From the NCBI GenBank assembly GCA_002310175.1, contig DBYG01000003.1:1-16307 (forward strand): a DNA stretch of 16,307 nucleotides, written 5' to 3'. The position numbers and the translations under genes were made by a program. How positions within the stretch are numbered: position 1 is the stretch's first letter; every line of letters begins with the position of its first letter. This document shows, in pieces, positions 1 through 7,830 of the stretch. The stretch is from Bacteroidales bacterium UBA1192. Lineage in GTDB: Bacteria; Bacteroidota; Bacteroidia; Bacteroidales; Bacteroidaceae. Below the pieces are notes generated by a model. It searched no databases, was not told the origin of the DNA, and saw nothing but the letters and a program-made list of their open reading frames with translations.

Positions 1-726
1 ATAAAGTTCAAGTTCAACACACCCGTTGACCTCAGTAAACTGCCCGAGGGCTTTGACGCATACATCATATCCAACGGTACACCTACCGCCCGTGACCTCA
101 AGATTCCCGGACGTGAACTCAAGGGCGTATACTTTGCACTGCAGATGCTGACACAGCAGAACCTGCGTCTGGCAGGACAAGAGTTCAGCCCAGAGGAGAC
201 CGTATCGGCCAAGGGTAAGAAGGTACTTGTGATTGGCGGCGGTGATACCGGCAGTGACTGCATAGGAACATGCCATCGTCAGGGTGCCGTAAGCGTTACA
301 CAGATTGAGATTATGCCCAAGCCCCCAGTTGGTTACAACCCGGCAACACCGTGGCCCCAGTGGCCCAACATACTCAAGACCACAACCAGTCATGAGGAGG
401 GCTGCGAGCGCCGCTGGTGCCTTACATCAAACAAATTCCTGGATGACGGCAAGGGCAATCTTAAAGGCGTTGAGGTAGAGACTGTGGAGTGGGTACCGGA
501 TCCAAACGGTGGCCGTCCCCAGATGAAACCTACAGGCAACAAGGAGATAATAGAGTGCGATATGGTGCTGCTGGCTATGGGATTCCTCAAGCCCGAGCAT
601 CCGCAGTACGCCCCGAACGTATTCCTGGCAGGTGATGCCAAGAACGGTGCCAGCCTTGTAGTCCGCGCTCTTGCCAGCGGACGTGAAGTAGCAACACAAG
701 TTGACGCATACCTTAAGGACAAGTAA
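1..726 (+). CDS. gltD: Glutamate synthase small subunit, C-terminal half (5' end outside window)
   Basis: GltD is the FAD and NADPH-dependent subunit of glutamate synthase. It passes electrons from NADPH to GltB, which makes glutamate from glutamine and 2-oxoglutarate in the cytoplasm. The reading frame is open from base 1 and gives 241 residues, about half the usual length of 450-500, so the gene starts upstream. Visible motifs are the second dinucleotide-binding loop VLVIGGGDTGSDCIG (window residues about 75-89), the SHEEGCERRW segment seen in GltD proteins, and the closing flavin motif around LAGDAKNGASLVVRA followed by SGRE (about 209-229). An internal ATG at 145 is not the true start because similarity continues upstream of it. 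The N-terminal Fe-S domain cannot be seen. The gene ends one base before dapF, so the two are probably co-transcribed. Assignment is from motifs and is firm. Confidence 0.95.
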   Translation: MKFKFNTPVDLSKLPEGFDAYIISNGTPTARDLKIPGRELKGVYFALQMLTQQNLRLAGQEFSPEETVSAKGKKVLVIGGGDTGSDCIGTCHRQGAVSVTQIEIMPKPPVGYNPATPWPQWPNILKTTTSHEEGCERRWCLTSNKFLDDGKGNLKGVEVETVEWVPDPNGGRPQMKPTGNKEIIECDMVLLAMGFLKPEHPQYAPNVFLAGDAKNGASLVVRALASGREVATQVDAYLKDK

Positions 727-727
727 T

Positions 728-1564
728 ATGGGCGTAATCCGTTTCATCAAGATGCAAGGCCTGGGCAATGACTACATCTACGTCAATGTCATGGAGTGCT
801 CCATTGCTGATCCCGAGCAGTTCTCCATACGCTGGAGTGACCGCCGCAAAGGAATAGGATCTGACGGACTTATCATGATAGGACCGTCAGCCATTGCCGA
901 TTTCAGCATGAGAATCTTCAATGCCGACGGCTCCGAGGCACGTATGTGCGGAAACGGTGCGCGATGTGTCGGTAAGTATCTGCATGATAAAGGATTAACC
1001 ACCAAGACTGAAATAAAGCTTGAGACCCTTTCCGGCATCAAGATACTTAAACTGCATTTGGGCCAGGACGGAACGGTTGATACGGTTACCGTAAACATGG
1101 GTCAGGGTCTGCCGCTTAAGGTAAATCACGGCTCCGGCACACTGGTAGGTGAGAAACTTAACGTTGGTGAGGGACCTACCGTATGCTCTGCCATAGATAT
1201 GGGTAACCCGCATCTGGTAATGTTCGTAAAAGATGCGGAGATGGCGCATGTAAATGAGGTGGGTCCGTTTATGGAGCACAATAGGATGTTCCCGGACCGC
1301 GCCAACATAGAGTTTGCCCAGGTGATTGACCGCAAGCATATACGGATGCGTGTATGGGAGCGCGGAAGCGGCATTACGTTTGCCTGCGGAACGGGCGCAT
1401 GCGCTACGGCAGTGGCATCGGCCATGCAGGGATATACCGATGCTGACGGCTGTGATGTGATAATGGACGGCGGTACGCTTACGGTCCAGTGGGACCCTGA
1501 AACAAAGGAGGTTCTGATGACCGGTGCTGCAGAGTTTGTGTTTGAAGGTACTGTAACAGAATAA
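728..1564 (+). CDS. dapF: Diaminopimelate epimerase
   Basis: DapF is a cytoplasmic, cofactor-free epimerase that converts LL- to meso-diaminopimelate, the last step before lysine and a peptidoglycan building block. The 278-residue product has normal length. The two catalytic cysteines are visible: C74 in the RMCGNGARC motif and C220 in the FACGTGACATA motif. The N-terminus IRFIKMQGLGNDYIYVN is typical of the family. An in-frame ATG at 701 would add nine residues and overlap gltD, but the conserved N-terminus fits ATG 728, one base after the gltD stop. dapL begins 5 nt after the dapF stop, so gltD-dapF-dapL form one transcription unit. The pairing with dapL makes biochemical sense because DapL makes the LL-isomer that DapF uses. 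Confidence 0.97.
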   Translation: MGVIRFIKMQGLGNDYIYVNVMECSIADPEQFSIRWSDRRKGIGSDGLIMIGPSAIADFSMRIFNADGSEARMCGNGARCVGKYLHDKGLTTKTEIKLETLSGIKILKLHLGQDGTVDTVTVNMGQGLPLKVNHGSGTLVGEKLNVGEGPTVCSAIDMGNPHLVMFVKDAEMAHVNEVGPFMEHNRMFPDRANIEFAQVIDRKHIRMRVWERGSGITFACGTGACATAVASAMQGYTDADGCDVIMDGGTLTVQWDPETKEVLMTGAAEFVFEGTVTE

Positions 1565-1569
1565 GATAC

Positions 1570-2775
1570 ATGATAAAAGCTAATCTGAATTTTTCAAAAC
1601 TGCCACAGAGATACCTCTTTCTTGATATAGCAAAGAGGGTTTCTGCATATAGTGAGAAACACCCCGGTGCAGATATCATCCGCATGGGTATAGGTGACGT
1701 AACCAAGCCGCTGGCTCCTGCCGTGATAGAGGCTATGCACAAGGCTGTCGATGACTGCGCAGCATCTGACACTTTCCACGGTTATGGTCCCGAGCGCGGT
1801 TACCTTTGGCTGAGAGAGGCTATCGTAAAGGGTGATTACGCTCCGCTGGGAGTAAAGATGGATGCTGATGATATTTTCATAAATGACGGCGCCAAGAGTG
1901 ATACAGGCAATATAGGCGACATACTTGCCCCCGGAACAGTAGTAGGAATTACCGATCCCGTATATCCCGTATATGTTGACACCAACCTTATGCGCGGCAA
2001 TATAATCAAGTACATCACATGCAGTGCGGAGAACGGTTTTACAGGTGATATACCTAAGGAGAAACTGGATGTAATCTATCTCTGTTATCCCAACAACCCC
2101 ACAGGTGCAGTTATAACCCGCGGCAAACTAAAACAGTGGGTTGACTACGCCCTTGAAAGCGGAGCCCTGATAATGTACGACTCAGCCTACGAGGCATTCA
2201 TACGCGACCCCGAGATACCCCATTCCATCTACGAGATAGAGGGAGCCAAAAGCTGCGCAATAGAGTTCCGCAGCTTCAGCAAAACCGCAGGATTTACTGG
2301 AATAAGATGCGGTTACACCGTTATCCCACAAGAACTTATGGTCAAGGATGAAAGTGGTAAGACTGTGAGTCTGAACGCCCTCTGGGAGCGCCGCCAAAGC
2401 TGCAAGTTCAACGGAGCCTCCTACATCTCCCAGCGAGGAGCCCTGGCCATCTATTCAGAAGTGGGCCGAGCCCAGATAAAAGAAACCATAGACTACTATC
2501 TTGAAACCGCCCGCATAATCAGAAAGAGTATGGATGAGTTGGGTCTGAACCCCCAAGGAGGAGAAAACGCCCCCTACATCTGGGCCCAAACCCCGGGTGG
2601 AATAACCTCATGGGATTTCTTTGACCTCCTGCTGGAAAAAGCCCAGGTCGTCATAACGCCAGGAAGCGGATTCGGTCCCGCCGGCCAAGGCTATTTCCGA
2701 ATAACCTCATTCGCTGACCGCCAGCGCACAATAGAAGCAATGGAAAGAATTAAAAACATGATAAAGCCTGCATAA
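1570..2775 (+). CDS. dapL: LL-diaminopimelate aminotransferase
   Basis: DapL is a PLP-dependent class I/II aminotransferase. It turns tetrahydrodipicolinate directly into LL-diaminopimelate with glutamate as amino donor, bypassing the succinylase and acetylase routes. The product has 401 residues, close to the usual 400-410. Family signatures include the N-terminal NLNFSKLPQRYLF block, the YPNNPTGA motif (173-180), and the PLP-binding lysine K238 in SFSKTAGFTGIRCGY. The start at 1570 is the only one that keeps the conserved N-terminus. From about position 2150 onward the codon choice shifts by eye (more GGA glycine, more CAA and AGA) compared with the first half; this shift continues into carA. 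It may reflect recombination or a mosaic assembly, but the protein reads intact throughout. Confidence 0.96.
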   Translation: MIKANLNFSKLPQRYLFLDIAKRVSAYSEKHPGADIIRMGIGDVTKPLAPAVIEAMHKAVDDCAASDTFHGYGPERGYLWLREAIVKGDYAPLGVKMDADDIFINDGAKSDTGNIGDILAPGTVVGITDPVYPVYVDTNLMRGNIIKYITCSAENGFTGDIPKEKLDVIYLCYPNNPTGAVITRGKLKQWVDYALESGALIMYDSAYEAFIRDPEIPHSIYEIEGAKSCAIEFRSFSKTAGFTGIRCGYTVIPQELMVKDESGKTVSLNALWERRQSCKFNGASYISQRGALAIYSEVGRAQIKETIDYYLETARIIRKSMDELGLNPQGGENAPYIWAQTPGGITSWDFFDLLLEKAQVVITPGSGFGPAGQGYFRITSFADRQRTIEAMERIKNMIKPA

Positions 2776-2947
2776 AAATTTATATTGTGGTCTCAAGACC
2801 CGTCGCCACCCTCGGCGCGTCAGAGGGAGGGGCCCCTGCCGAAGGCTTTTTGCGATAGCAAAAATAAAAAAGGTCTTCCCATTGGCTGGAAGACAATGGG
2901 ATAGGGCCAAAGGGGCCGTAGGTCTGGAGACTACAATATAAGTTTTT
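2774..2947. repeat. Foldback element with 27-bp imperfect terminal inverted repeats upstream of carA
   Basis: The two ends of this gap are inverted copies: 2774-2800 and 2921-2947 match at 24 of 27 positions, and two of the three mismatches become G-U pairs in RNA. Inside are further complementary pieces: GGCCCCT (2831-2837) with AGGGGCC (2911-2917); TTTTTGC (2847-2853) with GCAAAAA (2858-2864); and two mutually exclusive 7-bp hairpins, 2873-2879 with 2888-2894, and 2878-2884 with 2894-2900. This could be a small non-autonomous mobile element (MITE-like) or a structured leader RNA for carAB. It leaves only 17 nt before the carA start. Seen directly; function is inference. Confidence 0.75.
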
Positions 2948-2964
2948 ATCTGATAAACTGAAAA

Positions 2965-4044
2965 ATGGAGAAAGAAGCAGTATTAATTCTTGAGGATGGT
3001 ACAATGTATCATGGCCGCTCGTTCGGCTATGAGAAGTCCGTATCGGGCGAGTTGGTCTTCTACACAGCCATGACCGGCTACCCCGAGAGTCTGAGCGACC
3101 CCTCATACAAGGGCCAGATCCTAGTCCCCACATTCCCCCTGATAGGAAACTACGGAGTGCCGGGAGACGAGACAGTAAACGGAATTTCAAAGTTCTATGA
3201 GTCGGACAGAATCCAGTGTTCGGCTCTTGTCATATCTCAGTACTCGGCCGAATACAGCCACTGGGACTCAGAGAAAAGTCTGGGTGAGTGGCTCAAGAAA
3301 TGGCAGGTGCCAGGCATCTACGGAATAGATACAAGAGCGTTGACCAAGCGTCTGAGAGAGAAAGGAGCCATGATGGGCAAGATAGTGTTTGGCGAAGAGG
3401 ATATACCCTTTTATGACCCAAACAAGGACAATCTGGTAGCCCAGGTGTCATGTCCCGAAATCAAGCAATACGGAAACGGCCGTTACAAGGTCCTGATGGT
3501 GGATTGCGGAATGAAGAACAACATCCTGCGCTGCCTGCTCCAGTATGACGTGACAATCAAACGAGTGCCCTGGAACTACGATTTCAGCCATGAGGATTAT
3601 GATGGCCTCTTTATATCAAACGGCCCCGGTGACCCCGCAATATGCACCGAAACAATAGAGCATCTGCGTAAGGCTCTCCAGCAGGACAAGCCCATAATGG
3701 GAATCTGCCTCGGAAACCAGTTGATGGCACTAGCCGCAGGAGCCAAGACGTATAAGTTGAAATACGGACACCGTGGACACAACCAGACCGTACGCATTCC
3801 CGGCACCCATAAGTGCTTTGTGACATCGCAGAACCACGGTTTCGCCATAGATGACAGCACTCTGCCCGCAGACTGGGAACGCATGTTTGAGAATCTGAAC
3901 GACGGAACGAACGAGGGCATAAAGCACAAGACCAAGCCCTTCTTCTCAACACAGTTCCATCCTGAGGCATCAAGCGGACCAACCGATACAGGCAATCTGT
4001 TCGGCATGTTTGTAGATAATATTAGGAAGTACCGTAAAGAATGA
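2965..4044 (+). CDS. carA: Carbamoyl-phosphate synthase small (glutaminase) subunit
   Basis: CarA hydrolyses glutamine and channels ammonia to CarB for carbamoyl phosphate, the precursor of pyrimidines and arginine. The 359 residues match the usual length. The N-terminal half is the CarA-specific domain (LILEDGTMYHGRSFG, TGYPE, IDTRALTKRLREKG). The C-terminal class I glutamine amidotransferase domain shows the nucleophile C248 in MGICLGNQLMALAAGA and the partner residues H332 and E334 in STQFHPEASSGP. An asparagine stands where many CarA proteins have histidine in the GxCLGxQ motif; the catalytic triad is intact. The stop overlaps the carB start (ATGA, 4 nt), which suggests translational coupling. 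The gap upstream carries the foldback structure, so any leader-based control would act there. Confidence 0.97.
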   Translation: MEKEAVLILEDGTMYHGRSFGYEKSVSGELVFYTAMTGYPESLSDPSYKGQILVPTFPLIGNYGVPGDETVNGISKFYESDRIQCSALVISQYSAEYSHWDSEKSLGEWLKKWQVPGIYGIDTRALTKRLREKGAMMGKIVFGEEDIPFYDPNKDNLVAQVSCPEIKQYGNGRYKVLMVDCGMKNNILRCLLQYDVTIKRVPWNYDFSHEDYDGLFISNGPGDPAICTETIEHLRKALQQDKPIMGICLGNQLMALAAGAKTYKLKYGHRGHNQTVRIPGTHKCFVTSQNHGFAIDDSTLPADWERMFENLNDGTNEGIKHKTKPFFSTQFHPEASSGPTDTGNLFGMFVDNIRKYRKE

Positions 4045-7000
4045 ATGATGCTATGGAAGATGTAAAGAGAGTACTTGTGCTCGGATCAGGAGCACTCAAG
4101 ATAGGACAGTCAGGTGAGTTTGACTATTCAGGATCACAGGCCCTCAAGGCCCTGCGTGAGGACGGCAAGTTCACCATACTTATAAACCCCAATGTGGCAA
4201 CGGTTCAGACATCCGAGGGTGTGGCCGATGCCATCTATTATCTGCCCATTACTCCCGCATTCGTGGAGAAGGTAATCCAAAAGGAGCACCCCGACGGCAT
4301 TATGCTTGCATTCGGTGGCCAGACCGCCCTGAACTGCGGTGTGGAGCTCTTCAAGAGCGGCATACTGGACAAATACGGAATCAAGGTGCTGGGAACTCCG
4401 GTTCAGGCCATCATCAATACCGAGGACCGTGAGCTGTTTGCTGATATGATGCGCTCCATAGGTGTAAAGACACCGCGCAGCGAGGCCGTAAACAACATGG
4501 AGGAGGCTCTGAAAGTAGTCAAGGAGATTGGTTATCCGGTAATTGTACGTGCCGCCTATACGCTGGGCGGTCTGGGTTCCGGATTCTGCTCAAATGATGA
4601 GGAACTCAAGAAAGTGGCCGCATCGGCATTCTCATACTCTCCGCAGATACTGGTAGAGGAGTCACTCAAGGGATGGAAGGAGATTGAGTACGAGGTGGTA
4701 CGTGACCGCTATGACAATTGCATCACAGTTTGTAACATGGAGAACTTTGACCCGCTTGGCATCCATACCGGCGAGAGCGTGGTTGTGGCTCCGTCACAGA
4801 CCCTAAGTGACCATGAGTATCATAAACTGCGTCGCATAGCAATCGATATTATCCGCCATGTGGGTATAGTGGGAGAGTGCAACGTACAGTATGCGCTGGA
4901 CCCCGATTCCGATGATTACCGTGTGATCGAGGTCAATGCCCGCCTTAGCCGCTCATCGGCCTTAGCATCAAAGGCAACCGGTTATCCACTGGCTTTTGTG
5001 GCCGCCAAACTGGGCCTGGGCTACGGTCTGGATGAGATTCCCAACTCCGTGACCAAGGTAACATCGGCCTGCTTTGAGCCAGCCCTGGACTACGTGGTAT
5101 GTAAGATTCCGCGTTGGGACTTGGGTAAGTTTGAGGGCGTGTCACGTCTTATTGGCTCCAGCATGAAGTCGGTGGGTGAGATAATGTCCATAGGCCGTAC
5201 CTTTGAGGAGGCTATCCAAAAGGGTATGCGTATGATAGGGCAGGGACTGCACGGATTTGTGTGCAACAATGTGCATGTGCCCGATATCGAGACTGAACTG
5301 GTGAATCCTACCGATCGCCGTCTGCCGGCCATAGAGCAAGCTTTTGACCAAGGTTATTCTGTGGATAAGCTGCATGACCTTACTAAAATAGACAAGTGGT
5401 TCCTTTGGAGGCTCTTCAATATCCACCGTATCAAGGAGCAACTTTCTGAGGCTGCTGACATAAAGAGTATAAGTGAGGACCTGCTGCGTGAGGCCAAGTG
5501 CATGGGATTCAGTGACTATCAGATAGGTAAACTTACAATTAAGGGCGATAAACTGAATCCGCATGAGAAACAGGCTGCAGTACGCAAATACCGCAAGGGG
5601 CTGGGCGTTCTGCCTGTTGTAAAGCAGATTGATACGCTGGCAGGCGAGTATCCCGCATTCACCAACTACCTGTACATTACCTATAACGGAACTGAGAACG
5701 ATGTTACGTTTGAGCAGGACAGTAAGTCTGTAATCGTTTTGGGTAGCGGCGCTTACCGTATCGGCTCATCGGTTGAGTTTGACTGGTGCGGTGTGGCTGC
5801 GGTCAAGAAGATCCAGGAGATGGGTTACCGTGCGGTCATGATAAACTATAACCCGGAGACCGTTAGTACCGATTACGATACCTGTGACCGTCTGTTCTTT
5901 GATGAACTTACCCTTGAGCGTGTACTTGACATCTGCGATATGGAGGCTCCCAAGGGAGTGATAGTATCCACCGGCGGACAGATTCCAAATAACCTGGCTC
6001 TGCTGCTGGATCATGAGGGTATCAACATTCTGGGTACATCGGCCAAAAGCATAGATATGGCCGAGGACCGTCAGAAGTTCTCGGAGATGTGTGACTCTCT
6101 GGGCATAGACCAGCCCCGCTGGAAAGAGCTTACCAGCATGGATGACATCTGGAGTTTTGTGGATGAGGTGGGTCTGCCCGTGCTTATCCGTCCATCGTAC
6201 GTGCTGTCCGGTGCCGCCATGCGTGTGGTCAGCGACCGTGCGGAGCTGGAGACCGCCCTGAACAACGCCGCTGTGGTAAGCCAGGAGCATCCGGTTGTGG
6301 TGACCGAGTTCCTGCAGCGCGCCAAGGAGGTGGAGATTGATGCTGTGGCCCAGAACGGTGTTATCAAGTGCTACGCCATAAGCGAGCATATAGAATTTGC
6401 GGGAGTGCACTCTGGCGATGCCACTGTGGTATTCCCGGCTCAGAAGCTCTACTATGAGACCATCCGTCAGATCAAGAAGATTTCCAAGAAGATTGCAGCA
6501 GCCCTGAACATATCTGGCCCGTTCAATATACAGTTCCTGGCCAAGGAGAACAGCATCAAGGTTATCGAATGCAACCTTCGCGCCTCCAGAAGCTTCCCGT
6601 TCGTAAGCAAGATCACCAAGTTCAACTTTATAGGTATGGCTACGGAGATTATGCTGGGCCGTGAGGTGGAGCCGTTCGGCAAGACGTTTGCCGACATAGA
6701 CTACGTGGGTGTAAAGTGCTCACAGTTCTCGTTTGCCCGTCTGCTCAAGGCCGATCCCATACTGGGTGTTGACATGGCATCGACAGGTGAGGTGGCGTGC
6801 ATAGGCGACAATTACCATGAGGCTCTGCTCAAGAGTATGATATCGGTAGGCACTCGCGTTCCTTCAAAGGAGAAGGGCATACTGCTGTCATCGGGCCCCA
6901 CCAAGTCCAAGATTGACCTGCTGGATGCCGCCCGTATCCTTGATGATTACGGCTATAAGATTTACGCAACAAGCGGTACGGCCAAGTTTCTGGAGGAGAA

Positions 7001-7277
7001 CGGCATAACGGTTAAGGAGGTGCTGCACTGGCCGGATTCGGACGAGAAACCCAATGTGATTGATTATATGCGCGGCGGAAAGATTGACCTGGCTATAAAC
7101 ATTCCCAAGAACAACACTTCGCGTGAGCTTGAGAACGGATACAAGATACGTCGTACGGCGGTTGATTTCAATATCCCGCTCATTACCAACGCCCGCCAGG
7201 CCAGCGCTTTCATCTACGCTTTCTGCAAGATAGGCATAGATGGTCTGGCTATAAAGCGCATTGACGAGTATATCTGA
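4041..7277 (+). CDS. carB: Carbamoyl-phosphate synthase large subunit
   Basis: CarB makes carbamoyl phosphate from bicarbonate, ammonia delivered by CarA, and two ATP. Its 1078 residues are the full family length and show the internal duplication: first half with VLVLGSGALKIGQSGEFDYSG near the start and an ATP-grasp fold at about 128-330, an oligomerisation region at about 400-550, then a second half opening with VIVLGSGAYRIGSSVEFDW (about 565) and a second ATP-grasp at about 675-870. From about 943 (GILLSSGPTKSKIDLLD) comes the MGS-like allosteric domain that binds UMP or other effectors in homologues, closing with ITNARQASAFIYA. The start at 4041 overlaps the carA stop; ATG 4053 is a possible alternative that drops only four residues. 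The frame is intact. Confidence 0.97.
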   Translation: MNDAMEDVKRVLVLGSGALKIGQSGEFDYSGSQALKALREDGKFTILINPNVATVQTSEGVADAIYYLPITPAFVEKVIQKEHPDGIMLAFGGQTALNCGVELFKSGILDKYGIKVLGTPVQAIINTEDRELFADMMRSIGVKTPRSEAVNNMEEALKVVKEIGYPVIVRAAYTLGGLGSGFCSNDEELKKVAASAFSYSPQILVEESLKGWKEIEYEVVRDRYDNCITVCNMENFDPLGIHTGESVVVAPSQTLSDHEYHKLRRIAIDIIRHVGIVGECNVQYALDPDSDDYRVIEVNARLSRSSALASKATGYPLAFVAAKLGLGYGLDEIPNSVTKVTSACFEPALDYVVCKIPRWDLGKFEGVSRLIGSSMKSVGEIMSIGRTFEEAIQKGMRMIGQGLHGFVCNNVHVPDIETELVNPTDRRLPAIEQAFDQGYSVDKLHDLTKIDKWFLWRLFNIHRIKEQLSEAADIKSISEDLLREAKCMGFSDYQIGKLTIKGDKLNPHEKQAAVRKYRKGLGVLPVVKQIDTLAGEYPAFTNYLYITYNGTENDVTFEQDSKSVIVLGSGAYRIGSSVEFDWCGVAAVKKIQEMGYRAVMINYNPETVSTDYDTCDRLFFDELTLERVLDICDMEAPKGVIVSTGGQIPNNLALLLDHEGINILGTSAKSIDMAEDRQKFSEMCDSLGIDQPRWKELTSMDDIWSFVDEVGLPVLIRPSYVLSGAAMRVVSDRAELETALNNAAVVSQEHPVVVTEFLQRAKEVEIDAVAQNGVIKCYAISEHIEFAGVHSGDATVVFPAQKLYYETIRQIKKISKKIAAALNISGPFNIQFLAKENSIKVIECNLRASRSFPFVSKITKFNFIGMATEIMLGREVEPFGKTFADIDYVGVKCSQFSFARLLKADPILGVDMASTGEVACIGDNYHEALLKSMISVGTRVPSKEKGILLSSGPTKSKIDLLDAARILDDYGYKIYATSGTAKFLEENGITVKEVLHWPDSDEKPNVIDYMRGGKIDLAINIPKNNTSRELENGYKIRRTAVDFNIPLITNARQASAFIYAFCKIGIDGLAIKRIDEYI

Positions 7278-7308
7278 TGTGACGCAAACCACGCAAAAGG
7301 ATCATTTT

Positions 7309-7472
7309 CTAATGCATGGTGACGCCTTGGAGTGGCGGAGTTAGGTGGAGTTCCGCCCCGACCACGCCCCCGTTCCGCTGCACCAGAATGTCGTTATGGT
7401 CGGGTTTTACTGTTGCATATCTCGCTGAGAATTATTATTTTTGGTCCCAAACAGATTAATAGGTAGATAGCA
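7309..7472 (+). promoter_or_regulatory. carB 3' region and promoter for the 39-codon peptide gene
   Basis: After carB, the 8-bp arms CCCGACCA (7357-7364) and TGGTCGGG (7397-7404) are followed by TTTT and could end carAB transcription, though the 32-nt loop is large. Next comes a good Bacteroidetes promoter: TGTTG (7411-7415) as the -33 element, 20 nt, then TATTTTTG (7436-7443), matching TAnnTTTG exactly. Transcription would begin roughly 25 nt before ATG 7473. The stretch 7278-7356 otherwise holds no convincing gene. Confidence 0.55.
7354..7373 (+). repeat. 20-bp direct repeat, copy 1
   Basis: The sequence cgccccgaccacgcccccgt is identical to copy 2 at 7608-7627. Both copies are preceded by ctaatgcat (7309-7317 and 7589-7597), at different distances. 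The copies flank the 39-codon peptide gene. Confidence 0.9.
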
Positions 7473-7592
7473 ATGGAAGGTATTCTCCAGAACAAACAGC
7501 CCTACGAGACTCCTAAAGTGCAGGTTGTCAATTTGACCGAAGAAAACAGCATTCTTGCCGCCTCCGATTATTGGTCCGAGCCACTAGACTAA
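7473..7592 (+). CDS. 39-residue peptide, YExP family, copy 1
   Basis: This ORF encodes a 39-residue peptide of unknown function. It has a matching promoter about 30 nt upstream. It is a paralogue of the peptide at 13044-13163: both have 39 residues, begin ME, and share the pattern K-Q-x-Y-E-x-P-x-(V/I)-Q-V followed by L, then (I/L)-L-x-x-S and an acidic, aromatic tail (here SDYWSEPLD). There is no signal peptide, membrane segment or cysteine. Short proteins of this look (Y-x-x-P-x-(V/I)-x-V) are common in Bacteroidales beside surface lipoprotein genes, and the pattern also recalls leader peptides of some modified peptides; neither link proves a role. Unlike copy 2 it has no lipoprotein gene behind it; the next gene is convergent. 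Confidence 0.7.
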   Translation: MEGILQNKQPYETPKVQVVNLTEENSILAASDYWSEPLD

Positions 7593-7607
7593 TGCATCGT
7601 CGGTATT

Positions 7608-7627
7608 CGCCCCGACCACGCCCCCGT
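7608..7627 (+). repeat. 20-bp direct repeat, copy 2
   Basis: Exact copy of 7354-7373, placed 15 nt after the stop of the peptide gene and one nucleotide before the -33 element of another promoter. Confidence 0.9.
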
Positions 7628-7808
7628 CTTGATTTTCTCCGGAGGATAAAGTATCTTTGTGTTGGGTCTTACGGGAAATGAGGCGACTTGTTTCTATAGC
7701 AAACATTTATGTGTGATGCCAGTGAATTGGACGGAAGGGAGGTCAAGTGCGATGTGTTTTGTTATCAACTTCGTTTTACTCTCGCTCTACCCATAGAGTT
7801 GCCATAGG
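7628..7808 (+). promoter_or_regulatory. Second promoter with no convincing gene downstream
   Basis: CTTG (7628-7631), 20 nt, then TATCTTTG (7652-7659) matches the Bacteroidetes promoter consensus with ideal spacing. Downstream only weak reading frames exist: 12 codons from ATG at about 7678, and 32 codons at 7709-7807 whose stop lies in the 11-bp array. They show no recognisable domain. The promoter may be left over from a lost gene, possibly another copy of the peptide unit, since it sits just after repeat copy 2. Confidence 0.45.
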
Positions 7809-7830
7809 TTAGCCATAGGTTAGCCATACC
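7788..7830. repeat. 11-bp tandem repeat array A
   Basis: Four units in a row: tacccatagag, ttgccatagg (10 nt), ttagccatagg, ttagccatacc. The word ctcgctctacccata just before and into the array (7781-7795) matches 14 of 15 bases with ctcgctctagccata in array B (16021-16035). The array lies between convergent genes and supplies the stop codon of the truncated deaminase (TAA on the - strand at 7809-7811). Confidence 0.8.

Noticed and set aside
701..727. Upstream ATG at 701 for dapF.
   Set aside because: It adds nine residues inside gltD that do not fit the conserved DapF N-terminus.
390..1425. Long - strand reading frames opposite gltD and dapF.
   Set aside because: They lie entirely antisense to well-identified genes and show no motifs; they are by-products of codon bias.
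7709..7807. A 32-codon + frame ending in array A, after the second promoter.
   Set aside because: No recognisable motif or similarity to the two 39-residue peptides, and its stop is supplied by the repeat; kept only as a note under the promoter.
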